From Bufo bufo (Eukaryota; Chordata; Amphibia; Anura; Bufonidae): a stretch of DNA of 64,000 nt. Where the stretch lies: NCBI RefSeq assembly GCF_905171765.1, contig NC_053390.1, positions 515,740,852 through 515,804,851 of the forward strand. The letters run 5' to 3'. Positions within the stretch are counted from its first letter, which is position 1, and each line of letters opens with the position of its first letter. The notes below the pieces were generated by a model. The model did not search any database, was not told the origin of the DNA, and saw only the letters and a list, made by a program, of their open reading frames with translations. The position numbers and the translations under genes were made by a program. Positions 46,340 through 57,460 of this stretch are shown piece after piece.

Positions 46340-47590
46340 CTTAGTGCTGTGCAGTTATATGTTCTAAAGCATTTATTGGCTTGTATTAGTTTGAAAAAAG
46401 GGCTTACTAGCCATTGTGTGGTGATGTGCGAAAATTACACCCCTTTATGACGTGTATTAGTGGCAAAAGAAAAATATATTTGCCATTAAGCGGTGCAGTT
46501 ATATGTTCTAAAGCCTTTTGTGTTGTGTATTAGTGGCAAAAGCAAAATATAGTTGCCATTTAGTGGGGCAGTTATATGTTCTAAAGCCTTGTGTGGCGTG
46601 TATTATTGGCAAACGAAAAATATATTTGCCATTCAGCGGTGCAGTTATATATTCTAAAGCCTTTTGTGGCAAGTATTAGTGGTGAAAGTAAAATATATTT
46701 GCCGTTCAGCAGTGCAGTTATATGTTGTAAAACCTTTTGAGGCGTGTATTAGTGGCAAAAGAAAAATATACTTGCCGTTTAGCGGTGCAGTTATATGTTA
46801 TAAAGCCCTTTTTGTTGTGTAATAGTGGCAAAATAATAATATACTTGCCATTCAGCGGTGCAGTTATATGTTCTAAAGCCTTTTGTGGCGTGTATAAGTG
46901 GAAAAAGAAAAATATATTTGCCATTCATCGGCGCAGTTACATGTTCTAAAGCCTTTTGTGGCGTGTATTAGTGGCAAAAGAAAATATATTTGCCGTTCAG
47001 CGGTGCAGTTATATGTTCTAAAGCCTTTTGTGGCAAGTATTAGTGGTGAAAGTAAAATATATTTGCCGTACAGTGGTGCAGTTATATCTTCTAAAGCCTT
47101 TTGTGGCGTGTATTAGTGGCAAACGAAAAATATATTTGCCTTCAGCAGTGCAGTTATATGTTCTAAAGCCTTTTGTGGCATGTATTAGTGGCAAAATAAA
47201 AATATATTTGCAGTTCAGCGGTGCAGTTATATGTTATAAAGCCCTTTTTGTTGTGTAATAGTGGCAAAAAAATATATACTTGCCGTTCAGCGGTGCAGTT
47301 ATGTTAAAAAGCCCTTTTTGTCGTGTAATAGTGGCAAAATAAAAATATATTTGCCGTTCAGCGGTGCAGTTATATGTTTTAAAGCCCTTTTTGGCGTGCA
47401 TTAGGGGCAAAAATATATATACTATTTGCCGTTCAGCGGTGCAGTTATATGTTCTAAAGCCTTGTATGGCGCGTATTAGTGACAAAAGTAAAATATATTT
47501 GCCATTCAGCTGAGCAGTTATAAATCCTAAAGCCCTTTTTTGTGTGTATTAGTGTGGAAAAAAAGGGCTTATTAACTGTTGTGTGGTGAA
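46340..47590. repeat. 73-bp tandem array upstream of the hAT-D transposase
   Basis: About 16 direct copies. GCAGTTATATGTTCTAAAGCC recurs near 46496, 46569, 46641, 46860, 46933 and 47006, with a spacing of 71-76 bp. Units contain GTGTATTAGTGGCAAAAG and AAATATATTTGCC. Open frames across the array on either strand are repeat products. Confidence 0.92.
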
Positions 47591-47659
47591 GTGGGAAAAT
47601 GACAGACTTTTTTTGAGGTGTTTTAATTTCCTTTTTATTTATTTATTTGATCTAACAGT

Positions 47660-50478
47660 ATGTCATACAGAGAAGTGCCAGGCACTGCACAGGGGAGTGG
47701 CATAGGCCTAAATATTTCTGGTGCAGGCAGGGGTCGCAGCAGAGTAAGGGGCCGTGGCAGCAGGGGTCACTTCAAGAGGCCTGAGCTCCCAGTGTCAGCT
47801 AGCTGTCTTGTCTTGACCAGCAACCCAGCGGTTCTTGAATGGTTGACTCGATCTTCGACTTTGTCGCAAGTGACATCAGACACCCCCAGCCAAGAGTCAG
47901 TTAGTTTATCAGACACAATCCTTAGTTTGTATGACCCGGGAGAAGGCCTTGTGCCCTCACCTGTCCTCAACCTGCCTCTGTCCTTTTCTGTTACCTCAGA
48001 CAGAGAAGTATTGTATTCTGTAGGCTCTGCTCCACTATACAGTGAGGACGAGCTACTAGAAGACAGTAAGCAGCTACTGGCAAGCCAAGATGTGGAGAAG
48101 ACATTCGCTGCTTCCTCCACTAGACGGGCAAGTAGTGATGAGAAGAGTGGGGTGGGAGCTGGTGTTGCGAGCAGTCTGGCTCAGAGGCGGTTGAGGAGGA
48201 CATCAGTGACATGCAGACAGTACTCGATGATGATGATGTAGCTGATCGCACTTGGGAGCTGGGTGACGATAGGGCTTCATCATCATCGGGAGAAGAGGGT
48301 GGCAGCTTGCCTGTGAGGCAGCAGCAGAGCCAGCAAGTTGCTAGCGTGGCCAGGAGTCAGCAGGGTGGCAGCAGTGGGAGGTCGGGAGTCAAACGTGCCC
48401 GGGGTAGACCACCAGCTTCGCAGGGGGCTACCTGCCCGAGAAGTAGCGGTGCACGGGTCCACAGAGGCAGCGGCAGTAGCAGTCAGTTAGTGTGTAGTGT
48501 TGGAGGTAAAATCACCTACTCGGCGGTGTGGCAGTTTTTTGTTAAGCCACCAGAGGAGGTGAACATGGCCATTTGTAGAATCTGTGGGCAGAAGGTGAAG
48601 ATTGGCCAGGGTGTAAATGTTGGCACCATGGCCCTGCGTCAACATATGCAGCGTCACTATAGAGTGGCCTGGGAGAACCGTGGCTCCGATGTGGTGGTCC
48701 AGCCTGCCACAGTAACCCAGTGGTATGCACCCGATTTCAGGCAGTAAAGGCTCCACCACCTCAGCTGAAGGGAACTGTGTGTCCTTCCCATCATCTGCTG
48801 GTCCTGATGCTCCTGCTTCTCACCCTTCTACTCCCCATCAGTCATTCCATCAGCAATCGATCACAGAAGTGATTGCCAAGAGACAACAGTATGCGTGAAT
48901 CATCCAACGACGTAGAAGCTGAACATGCTCCTGTCCAAGCTGCTGGAGCTGTAGTCCCTCCCTTTTCAAGTGGTGGACTCTGCACCTTTCAGAGAACTGA
49001 TGGCTTGTGCCAAGCCCAGGTGGAGAGTCCCAAGCCATCATTTATTTTCCAAAAAGGCAGTACCAGCCCTGCACACACATGTAGAACAGAAGGTGGGCCA
49101 GTCCTTGAGCCTGTCAGTGTCTGCCAAAGTGCATGGCAGCGCCGACGTGTGGAGGTATAACTATGGTCAGGGACAATACATATCCTTTACGGCCCACTGG
49201 GTGAATGTGGTTCCTGCACAGCCACACCAGCAACTTAGCCAGGTGATGCCGCTTCCGCCTCACACGCCGTTGGTCCTGCAACAATGTCCGCCTCTGCCTC
49301 CTCATCCTCCACCATGTTTTCAGCCTCCACTGCAGGGACAAGTCACAGTGCCCCTCCAGCATACCACATGTGCAGGGCACGGTGGTGTCACACTGTTCTG
49401 CACCTTGTTTGCCTGGGCGAACTTAGTCTCACAGGGGAGGAACTGCTCCAATCGAATCCTGGCTTTCTCTGCGACAACTGAAAATCGGAACCATGGTGAT
49501 TGACAACGAGAAGAACATGGTGTCGGCACTGAGTCAAGGAGGGCTGAGCCATGCACCCTGCATGGCACACCTGTTCAATCTGGTTGTCAAGCGGTTCCTG
49601 GTGTCTTCCACTTATCTGCAAGACATCCTAAAAATGGCCAGGAAACTTTGCATGCACTTCAGCCACTTGTACACTGCAAAGCACACCCTACTTGAGCTGC
49701 AGCGGCAGAACGGCATCCCCCAGCATAGGCTGATATGTGACGCTTCCACCCGTTGGAATTCCACCCTCCTGTTGGACTGAATATACGAACAGAGAAAGGC
49801 CATAAATGATTTCTTCATGATCCAAGCAGACAGGAGTACTCTCCTGTGTAACTTCGATGTCAGCCAGTGGCAGCTCATACATGACACCTGCCATTTGCTC
49901 AGGCCCTTTGAGGAGGCCACGTTATTTGTCAGTCGCCAGGACTACAGGATGAACAATGTCATTCCACTGCTTCATGTCCTGGAACAGATGCTGGTAAATA
50001 TGGCTGGTCAGGGGACTGGACACGTGGCACCTAGATCTCACGGCCATATGAGCCCTGTGGGGGCTGAACTGGAGGAGGAGGAGGACATTGGAGCACAAGC
50101 AATGTGTAGCGAAATGGGTGGTTTTTATACACAGGTGACAGGAGAGGAGGAGTAGGAGCAGCCAGAGGAGCTACAGGGCGATGAGGAAGAGGAGGCAGAG
50201 GACTCAGACACACCTTGGCAGTATGCAGTGGAGGCAGGGAGTCCCCCCGAGTCACTTGCACAAATTGCCTGATGCATGCTCTTGCTTGTGTAGTGACAGC
50301 CGAATTGTCAGCATTCGACAGAGGGATAACTTCAGGCTTTCCACCTTGTTGGACCCTCATAACCAGTCCAAAATGGGGGCTTTTTTACACCCGCTGAGAG
50401 GGAGGACCAACTGAACTACTATAGAGACATCCTTTGTAGTCAGTTGGCTGCTGCCTATCTGCGCCAGCGTCATTCCCT
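47660..50478 (+). pseudogene. hAT transposase with BED finger (hAT-D copy, inactivated, C-terminus lost)
   Basis: The ATG at 47660 begins MSYREVPGTAQ, followed by the basic RGRSRVRGRGSRG stretch. A frameshift near 48180 leads into a second frame (48211-48747) holding the acidic region and a full BED finger near 48510-48660 (CRICGQKV, then H and H). A TAA follows at about 48745. Catalytic blocks resume at 49000-49480 (FTAHWVNVV) and 49493-49780 (APCMAHLFNLV, TRWNST), then break again at a TGA near 49778, and continue at 49817-50155. The C-terminal dimerisation region is absent because the element ends at the junction at about 50478. Confidence 0.85.
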
Positions 50479-50508
50479 GTACCGAGTGAGAGAGGAGACG
50501 CAAGAAAC

Positions 50509-51920
50509 ATGGCGCTCCCATCACCCAAGTGGGATCAAATGGTGATCCAGGGAGAACCAGTTTACGAGACTTACCCACCAGAGATCCAGGTCTCCCAGCT
50601 GATGAAAAGAGCTGGCCCCAGCAAGTTTGGAGTGTCCCCGGAAGCTATGCATGCCGCAAGAGACGGCCGCTGCCATTCAAATAAAGATGGCCGCCGTTCC
50701 TGAACCCCCTCCCGCGGATGACGACATCCTGTCTACAGTCCAGAACCCGGAGGCTGTTGATCCCTCCACAACGGCTGGATGCACCAACGAGACGTCCCCC
50801 AAGATGGCCACCAGCGACGACGAACCTGCTCCTGCTAAAGTCACCGCCAGCCAAGTCACCCAGGCCCTGAAAGTACCTGCATCGCTGACGAAATCTACGT
50901 CCCCAGCGTCTGACGTTCCAGCTCCAGAGATGGCGGCGACCACGGCCAAGCGCCAACAGAAGGCACCGGAACCGGCCACCCGGCCGCAACAACAGGTCGT
51001 AGCATCCCCGCTCCCTGAGGCCAAGGTCCAGCCCGTAGTTGCCCCTACACCACGCCCGGTGGTCACTGTCACGACTACTAGGCCCAGAGAGGCCCTGCTC
51101 CGCACGCCCGCTGGTGCGGTGGAGACGGCCGGAGTTTCCACTCAGCCTCCCAGAACGGACACCCCTGGGTCAAGACGCCTGAACCCTGAGGTCCCTGTAG
51201 AAATAACTGTTCATGCCCAAACCTCGTGGGAGTACAAATCGGGAATTGAGGAGTGGGTCAAGCAAGTGCTAGACGACCCCCGGCCAGGTGACCCAAAGCT
51301 CATCCGACGCACAGGGACCGTACTATGGTTTGCTGTGGAGAGAGGAGTGGGATTCCTCCAAGACAGTAATTCAGGGGCTGAGATATTTGTGGGCCGCCGT
51401 TCCGTCAAATGCCCCTACTTGCCGCAGACCCGTCACAACCTGTATGTGGGGGATCAGGTGGAATACACCCCCATGCACTCCATCCAAGGCCCTTTCACCA
51501 CGGGTGTGACTTTGCTGGCCAAACAATTGTGCCCTGCAGTTATTCCAGAGTCCTGACAGGAAGATCCAGGCTCAGCAGGGAGAGTCTGCTGCCTTCAGGA
51601 GGCCCCAGATGTAAGGATGTACTTCAAAGGAACAGTCCCAGCCAGAACCGGAGCCCCTCATCCCTGACCTGGCCGCACCACCAACACTATGGGTGGGCCA
51701 GATCAATAACTCTGTATTAACCTTTAATCCCAGGGTACAACCGTACGTCCTACCCTGGAAGCTGCCACAGGCACCCCCAGTCTGCCTTTCAGAACCCCTT
51801 CAGCCGGAGGTTTTATCCACCTCTGCACCGGCTAAGGATCCCAGCTTGCAGCATTTCACAGCTGCATTCACCAGGCTGTCTGCTCAGCCAAATACCAAAA
51901 GCACCACAAGAGGGCAGTAG
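50509..51920 (+). pseudogene. Cold-shock-domain protein gene, probably gag-like ORF of the LTR element
   Basis: The best-preserved part is a 309-aa frame, 50627-51556. Residues 20-200 are Pro/Ala/Thr-rich and low-complexity. Residues 228-298 match a cold-shock domain: GTVLWFAVERGVGFL (RNP1-like, with W234, F235 and F243), EIFVGRR (RNP2-like) and a VGDQVEY segment. These domains bind single-stranded RNA or DNA, as in Y-box and Lin28 proteins. Upstream, the ATG at 50509 starts a different frame (MALPSPKWDQM) that overlaps, suggesting one frameshift near 50660. After the TGA at 51554-51556, the +1 frame stays coding-like to 51920 except for one TAA near 51610. So the ancestral protein was probably about 470 residues, now lightly damaged. 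Assignment as gag is inference from position before a polypurine/LTR junction. Confidence 0.6.
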
Positions 51921-53410
51921 CGCACCACTGCTGCTGCAACTTTGAGCTACCAGAAACAGGAGCGCCCTCTAATGCGATTTAGTAGCTCCAGCAGTGAGGA
52001 GGACCTGGAAAATGCCCTTCTCACTTTAAAAATAAAGGACTAATGGGAGCCACAACATGGACTACATTTGAAGGGTGAAGAACTGTTGGCCATTTGTTCA
52101 GTGTGTGTTGCCCTTGTTTGTTCTTCATCAGGATGGACATGGCTTGTTAGGACTCCTCCCCATCTTCAACTATTTAACCCCTTATATCCAAGTTTTACAT
52201 TGTTTTATCCCCTTTCTCAGGTTACTTGATAGCCTTATGGAACTATGGTTCTAAATATGCTGCTATTTTATGTGCTTTTATGTGACATTGTATACCTTCT
52301 ATTGGATTACAATTAACTCCCTTGTTTCCCATTGGATTACAAGTGACTTTTATCTGTTTCCAGAGGATTCAACTTTACAGCACTTCAAGAAAAAAGGACT
52401 CAAGTGATATTTGAGCGTATTATGATATTACTGATTGCACTAATAAATGCACTATGTTTTTGCTCTAATATTTACAAGTTATGCAACGTTATAAGCTTGT
52501 ACCCAAAGAAAAGACTCAAATGTGTACCTGAGCTCTTTGTGATCTCTATGTGATATTCTTGCACTAATTTTGCCTAAATGTTTACAGGTTATGCAACGTT
52601 TAAGTATTATATGCCCATTGTGTGTATTCTTTTCTAGGTGCCGCAATGTGACCCTCATGCACTTATTATGATATTGCACTAAACTTTGCACTTAGCCAGA
52701 TATTTAGCACCTTACTCTTGTGTGCCTTGCTTTACAGCTCTTGTTCTCTCCCTTCTTTATATGGAATGCCTATACGGACGCTTAATACTAATGGCCTACA
52801 CCCGGTGTACCCAGGGTAGGACCAAGTGGTAAGTCCCGGCAGGTCTAGTAACTACACGGGTAACCCCGCTGCTTCGGGAATGGTTAGAGGAGTTTTTGAC
52901 CCCTCCTTCCCGTTTGTTATTTGTTCAGGATTGCTTCCATCCTGAGGTGTCTTCCAGGAGTTTCATGGGATTATCATACCCTCCTCCTGTTACTGCCAGA
53001 AGTGCATGGAGAAGCTAATATCTCCCCTTCTGTGCCTTTGCCTAAGGTATGGCGCCTCAAACCTTAGAGACACTTTTAGCTACCCATAGTCACCATAGGC
53101 ATTTCATTGCATAATGGTGGGACTACAAAGTAAAGACAGCCCCATGCTTTCTTTGGTGTTTAGAGGCCAGAACACTTCAAAGTTAGTCAGTAGTGATTGC
53201 TTTGTGCAGACCTTTGGTTCACTGGTTATACCGAGAGGGAAGCTGTTACTTAGGACACCCTACTCATGCAGGCAGGAACCTCAGGGTAGCCGTTATATGT
53301 TTGTATTTGTTTGTCTTTATGTGTAATACATGCAGCACTTTGTATTTATTTGGGTACCCCAGAGCTGGTTCCTCCCCTCCTAAGCATAAGCCGAGGGCGG
53401 CTTAACTCAA
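51921..53410. other. Non-coding interior between the cold-shock ORF and the 3' LTR
   Basis: No open frame with a recognisable domain. A stretch of about 115 bp around TTATGCAACGTT is present twice (near 52478 and 52588). No pol motifs were found on either strand. Confidence 0.5.
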
Positions 53411-53420
53411 AGTAAGGGGT
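53411..53420 (+). promoter_or_regulatory. Polypurine-tract candidate
   Basis: AGTAAGGGGT lies two bases before TGTAACACC, the expected place of the plus-strand primer of an LTR element. Short and not fully purine, so tentative. Confidence 0.4.
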
Positions 53421-53422
53421 AA

Positions 53423-54420
53423 TGTAACACCCCAGAGTTGTGTTACGACACACCTCTACCCTGCTACTGTCTCCTAATAGCCTTTACATTTGTCATCTGA
53501 TGTGATTTTGCTCATGTCTTCACAACTGTGCATTATAAACCATGTTAAATGTATATTGTTGCAATTTCCATGTTTACCAGCAGGTGGCAGCAATGTGTTG
53601 GTAAGGACTTAGGTTCAGTTTAGTACATCTAAGCTGGAATGGATTATTACAGCTTAGCTCCCCCTCTGTGAGCAGAGTGGGCTGTGCCCACATCCTGCAG
53701 CTTGGGTGGAGAAGGAAGTGTGTGTGCCAGCCACCCCTGTTGGGCAAGGCTGTGTGATAGAGTTCAGGAGTCCCTGATATATGAAACCAAGCCAGGATCT
53801 TGTCTTGGCTGAGACATTGATCAAATCCCCAGCCTGTGCCCTGCAGCCTCAGCTGGATGAAACAGCAGACAACCTCCAGTTCCAGGAAGAAAGCATACCC
53901 TAAGAAGATAACTGTGAGTAAAGTCCAGAGACCCAGGATAAGCCATATTCCTCCTCAGCTAGTCAGTCCCCATACAGCAGAAGATAGAAACTGCAGAAGC
54001 CAAATTCCTGCCACAGTATAGAGCTACAAAGCAGACATCCTTACCTGCAAGCTCCAGGTTGATAGAGCAGATGATAAATTCCTGCCAACCATTGCCAAAG
54101 CCTACTGGGACCTAAGACAAAAAGCTGTACCTTGCTTGGATGAAAGTTACTCTCCGTAAAGAAAAGTTTGAACTTTACCAAAGGTCTGGATCTCAATTTC
54201 TGCTGCAAAATCCCTCTATTACTCCTCCTATCACTACACTCAATTTATTTCAAGTGAGCCAGGAGTTCAGCCGTACCCAGGAAGGAGACACTGTTGACAC
54301 AATTACCACTACCATACAGAGACATTACACCACTCTGGCATTCCTATCCTGAGACGTGAGTTATAACATCTTTGAAGGGCCCTGTGATTGTACCCTGCGC
54401 ACGCTGCAATTGGCGTCACA
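53423..54420 (+). repeat. Putative 3' LTR, about 1 kb
   Basis: Starts TGTAACACCCCAGAG and may end at GGCGTCACA near 54420. The end is a guess, as no second LTR or target duplication is available for comparison. No protein-coding signal was seen. Confidence 0.4.
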
Positions 54421-54757
54421 AACTACTACAAAACATGGACTATTATCTACACCTGACTCAGACATTGCATAATTTAGTGTCAGTGTGTATACCCCGCATC
54501 CTGCTCATTGCACTTCTAGACGTGACCTGCTATCTTGGTATCGACCCCTGACTATTCCTATTTCGGGGCACAGTCTGACAGTGTTGTGGCAGATACTTGG
54601 GTCAGTATGCTTGATTTTCTGCTGTTTGTATGTTAACTCAGTAAGGCAGTGTGTTTGACAATGTCCGTAGGATCCAGGGTCGGTAGTCTGACTCTGTGAC
54701 CATACATTGTGGACAGGATAACACCCTTTACATGCACTGATTGTATTTTCCCATATA
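54421..54757. other. Unassigned sequence before the second DD34E Tc1 copy
   Basis: No recognised gene or repeat. It continues at 58312 on the far side of the Tc1 element. Confidence 0.4.
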
Positions 54758-56489
54758 CAGTGGGATGCAAAAGTTTGGGCAACCTTGTTAATCGTCATGA
54801 TTTTCCTGTATAAATCGTTGGTTGTTACGATAAAAAAATGTCAGTTAAATATATCATATAGGAGACACACACAGTGATATTTGAGAAGTGAAATGAAGTT
54901 TATTGGATTTACAGAAAGTGTGCCATAATTGTTTCAACAAAATTAGGCAGGTGCATAAATTTGGGCACTGTTGTGATTTTATTGATTCCAAAACCTTTAG
55001 AACTAATTATTGGAACTCAAATTGGCTTGGTAAGCTCAGTGACCCCTGACCTACATACACAGGTGAATCCATTTATGAGAAAGAGTATTTAAGAGGGGCA
55101 ATTGTAAGTTTCCCTCCTCTTTAAATTTTCTCTGAAGAGTAGCAACATGGGGGTCTCAAAACAACTCTCAAATGACCTGAAGACAAAGATTGTTCACCAT
55201 CATGGTTTAGGGGAAGGATACAGAAAGCTGTCTCAGAGATTTCCACAGTTAGGAACATATTGAGGAAATGGAAGACCACAGGCTCAGTTCAAGTTAAGGC
55301 TCGAAGTGGCAGACCAAGAAAAATCTCGGATAGACAGAAGCGACGAATGGTGAGAACAGTCAGAGTCAACCCACAGACCAGCACCAACGACCTACAACAT
55401 CATCTTGCTGCAGATGGAGTCACTGTGCATCGTTCAACCATTCGGCGCACTTTACACAAGGAGATGCTGTATGCGAGAGTGATGCAGAGGAAGCCTTTTC
55501 TCCGCCCACAGCACAAAAAGTGCCGCTTTAGGTAGGCTAAAGCACATTTGGACAAGCCAGCTTCATTTTAGAATAAGGTGCTGTGGACTGATGAAACTAA
55601 AATTGAGTTATTTGGCCATAACAAGGGGCGTTATGCATGGAGGAAAAAGAACACAGCATTCCAGGAAAAACACCTGCTACCTACAGTAAAATATGGTGGT
55701 GGTTCCATCATGCTGTGGGGCTGTGTGGCCAGTGCAGGGACTGGGAATCTTGTCAAAGTTGAGGGACGCATGGATTCCACTCAGTATCAGCAGATTCTGG
55801 AGACCAATGTCCAGGAATCAGTGACAAAGCTGAAGCTGCGCCGGGGCTGGATCTTTCAACAAGACAATGACCCTAAACACTGCTCAAAATCCACTAAGGC
55901 ATTTATGCAGAGGAACAAGTACAACATTCTGGAATGGCCATCTCAGTCCCCAGACCTGAATATAATTGAAAATCTGTGGTGTGACTTAAAGAGAGCTGTC
56001 CATGCTCGGAAGCCATCAAACCTGAATGAACTAAAAATGTTTTGCAAAGAGGAATGGTCCAAAATACCTTCAACCAGAATCCAGACTCTCATTGGAACCT
56101 ACAGGAATCGTTTAGAGCAGGGGTGGGCAATTATTTTTTCGATGGGGCCACATGAGAAACTGAAAATATTTTGGAGGGCCGGGCCAAAAGGCTAAACTCA
56201 ATACTGCATAAAATCAATTGTATTTCTTTATAAAAAGCAGTAAATATCATTGTTGGACAACTGGTACGAGTACTTGTTATAGTTAAACAATGAAAAAGTG
56301 AGGTTGCCTTACAAGAAAAAAATTTAAATTTATTAAACAAAATTTCCCAAAACAATGAACATTTTTCACTATTTGTGACTCATATTAGTGAAAATTTACA
56401 ATCACGTTCACTCAAACACATTTTGAGTTTCATTTACTGTTGGAAATTTTAAGGCGCATTGGCGACCATTTTGGTCGCCATCTGGAGCG

Positions 56490-56805
56490 CTGTATTGCAT
56501 CAGTGACATGAACACTCTCCACATAGAATGTTATATTACATCAGTGACATCACCGCTGTCCACATATAGGCGATATATTACATCAGTGACATCACCGCTC
56601 TCCACATATATGTGATGAGCGGTGATGTCACTGATGTAATGTATTACTTACCGGTATATGTGGACAGCAGTGATGTCACTGATGTAATATATTACTTATG
56701 TGTGGAGAGTGGTGATGTCACTGATGTAATATATCACTTATAAGTAATATATTACATCTGTGACATCACCGCTCTCCACATATAAGAGGCATATTACATC
56801 AGTGA
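56490..56805. repeat. Mixed direct and inverted repeats, about 55-65 bp unit
   Basis: The block ATTACATCAGTGACATCACC recurs forward near 56532, 56576, 56749 and 56791 (variants) and in complement near 56620, 56672 and 56720. The whole stretch can fold into several hairpins. Confidence 0.8.
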
Positions 56806-57144
56806 CGTCATCCCTTGGCGCTGGGGTGCGCAGCCAGGGCCGGCCTTAGGTGTTCAGGCGCCCTGTGTGAGCTAACCTTGTGGTAGTGTTACCTGCAGTC
56901 CTATGTAAAACCACAGATAACACTAGTGCTAAATAATGTAGTAGTGTTACCTGCAGTCCTATGTAAAACCACAGATAACACTAGTGTAGATCATGTGGAA
57001 GTGTTACCTTCGTCCTTAGTGTGCCTCCCTGTGTCTATCGCACAGACTCCATGCTGGCGCTGCCTCCTCTTCCATCTTCTTCCCCGCACAGAACGTTCTG
57101 AAGCAGCTGCGTCAAGACATAGGAACACTGTGGGCAAGGTGATA

Positions 57145-57460
57145 CACACAGGGAGAGACATACACACAGGGACGGGGACACACACAAAGGGACAGACACA
57201 CTCACACACACACACAAAGGGACAGACACACTCACACACACACAAAGGGACGGACACACACAGGGACGGGGACACACACACACAAAGGGACAAACACACA
57301 CACACAGGGATGGACACACACACACACACAAAGGGACAAACACACACACACACAGGGATAGACACACACACACACAAAGGGACAGACACACACACAGGGA
57401 CGGACACACACACACAAAGGGACAGACACACACACACAGGGACGGACACACACACACTGG
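57145..57460. repeat. CA-rich minisatellite
   Basis: Alternating (CA)n runs and AGGGACAGACACAC / AGGGACGGACACAC blocks. Simple-sequence expansion inside the hAT element. Cys/Val-rich frames on the minus strand are artefacts. Confidence 0.92.

Larger units (their letters stand above)
46140..50478 (+). mobile_element. hAT-D: second copy of the hAT-C family, 3'-truncated
   Basis: A 73-bp array followed by a plus-strand BED-hAT transposase pseudogene with the same order and wording as hAT-C. Similarity stops at about 50478, before the C-terminal dimerisation region, where an LTR-retroelement fragment begins. The left limit is approximate. Confidence 0.75.
50479..54420 (+). mobile_element. LTR-retroelement fragment with a cold-shock-domain ORF, no pol
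   Basis: The order is an ORF (50509-51920), 1.5 kb without coding signal, a polypurine-like AGTAAGGGGT (53411-53420) and then a sequence starting TGTAACACCCC that looks like a 3' LTR. There is no reverse transcriptase, integrase or protease frame anywhere, and no 5' LTR, because the left edge abuts hAT-D. It is therefore either a 5'-truncated or rearranged copy of a non-autonomous LTR element. This structure is an inference from the polypurine/TG junction. The two parts could also be independent. Confidence 0.5.

Noticed and set aside
45882..46367. 161-codon frame near the hAT-D array
   Set aside because: No recognisable domain. It starts in GC-rich unassigned sequence and ends inside the tandem array.
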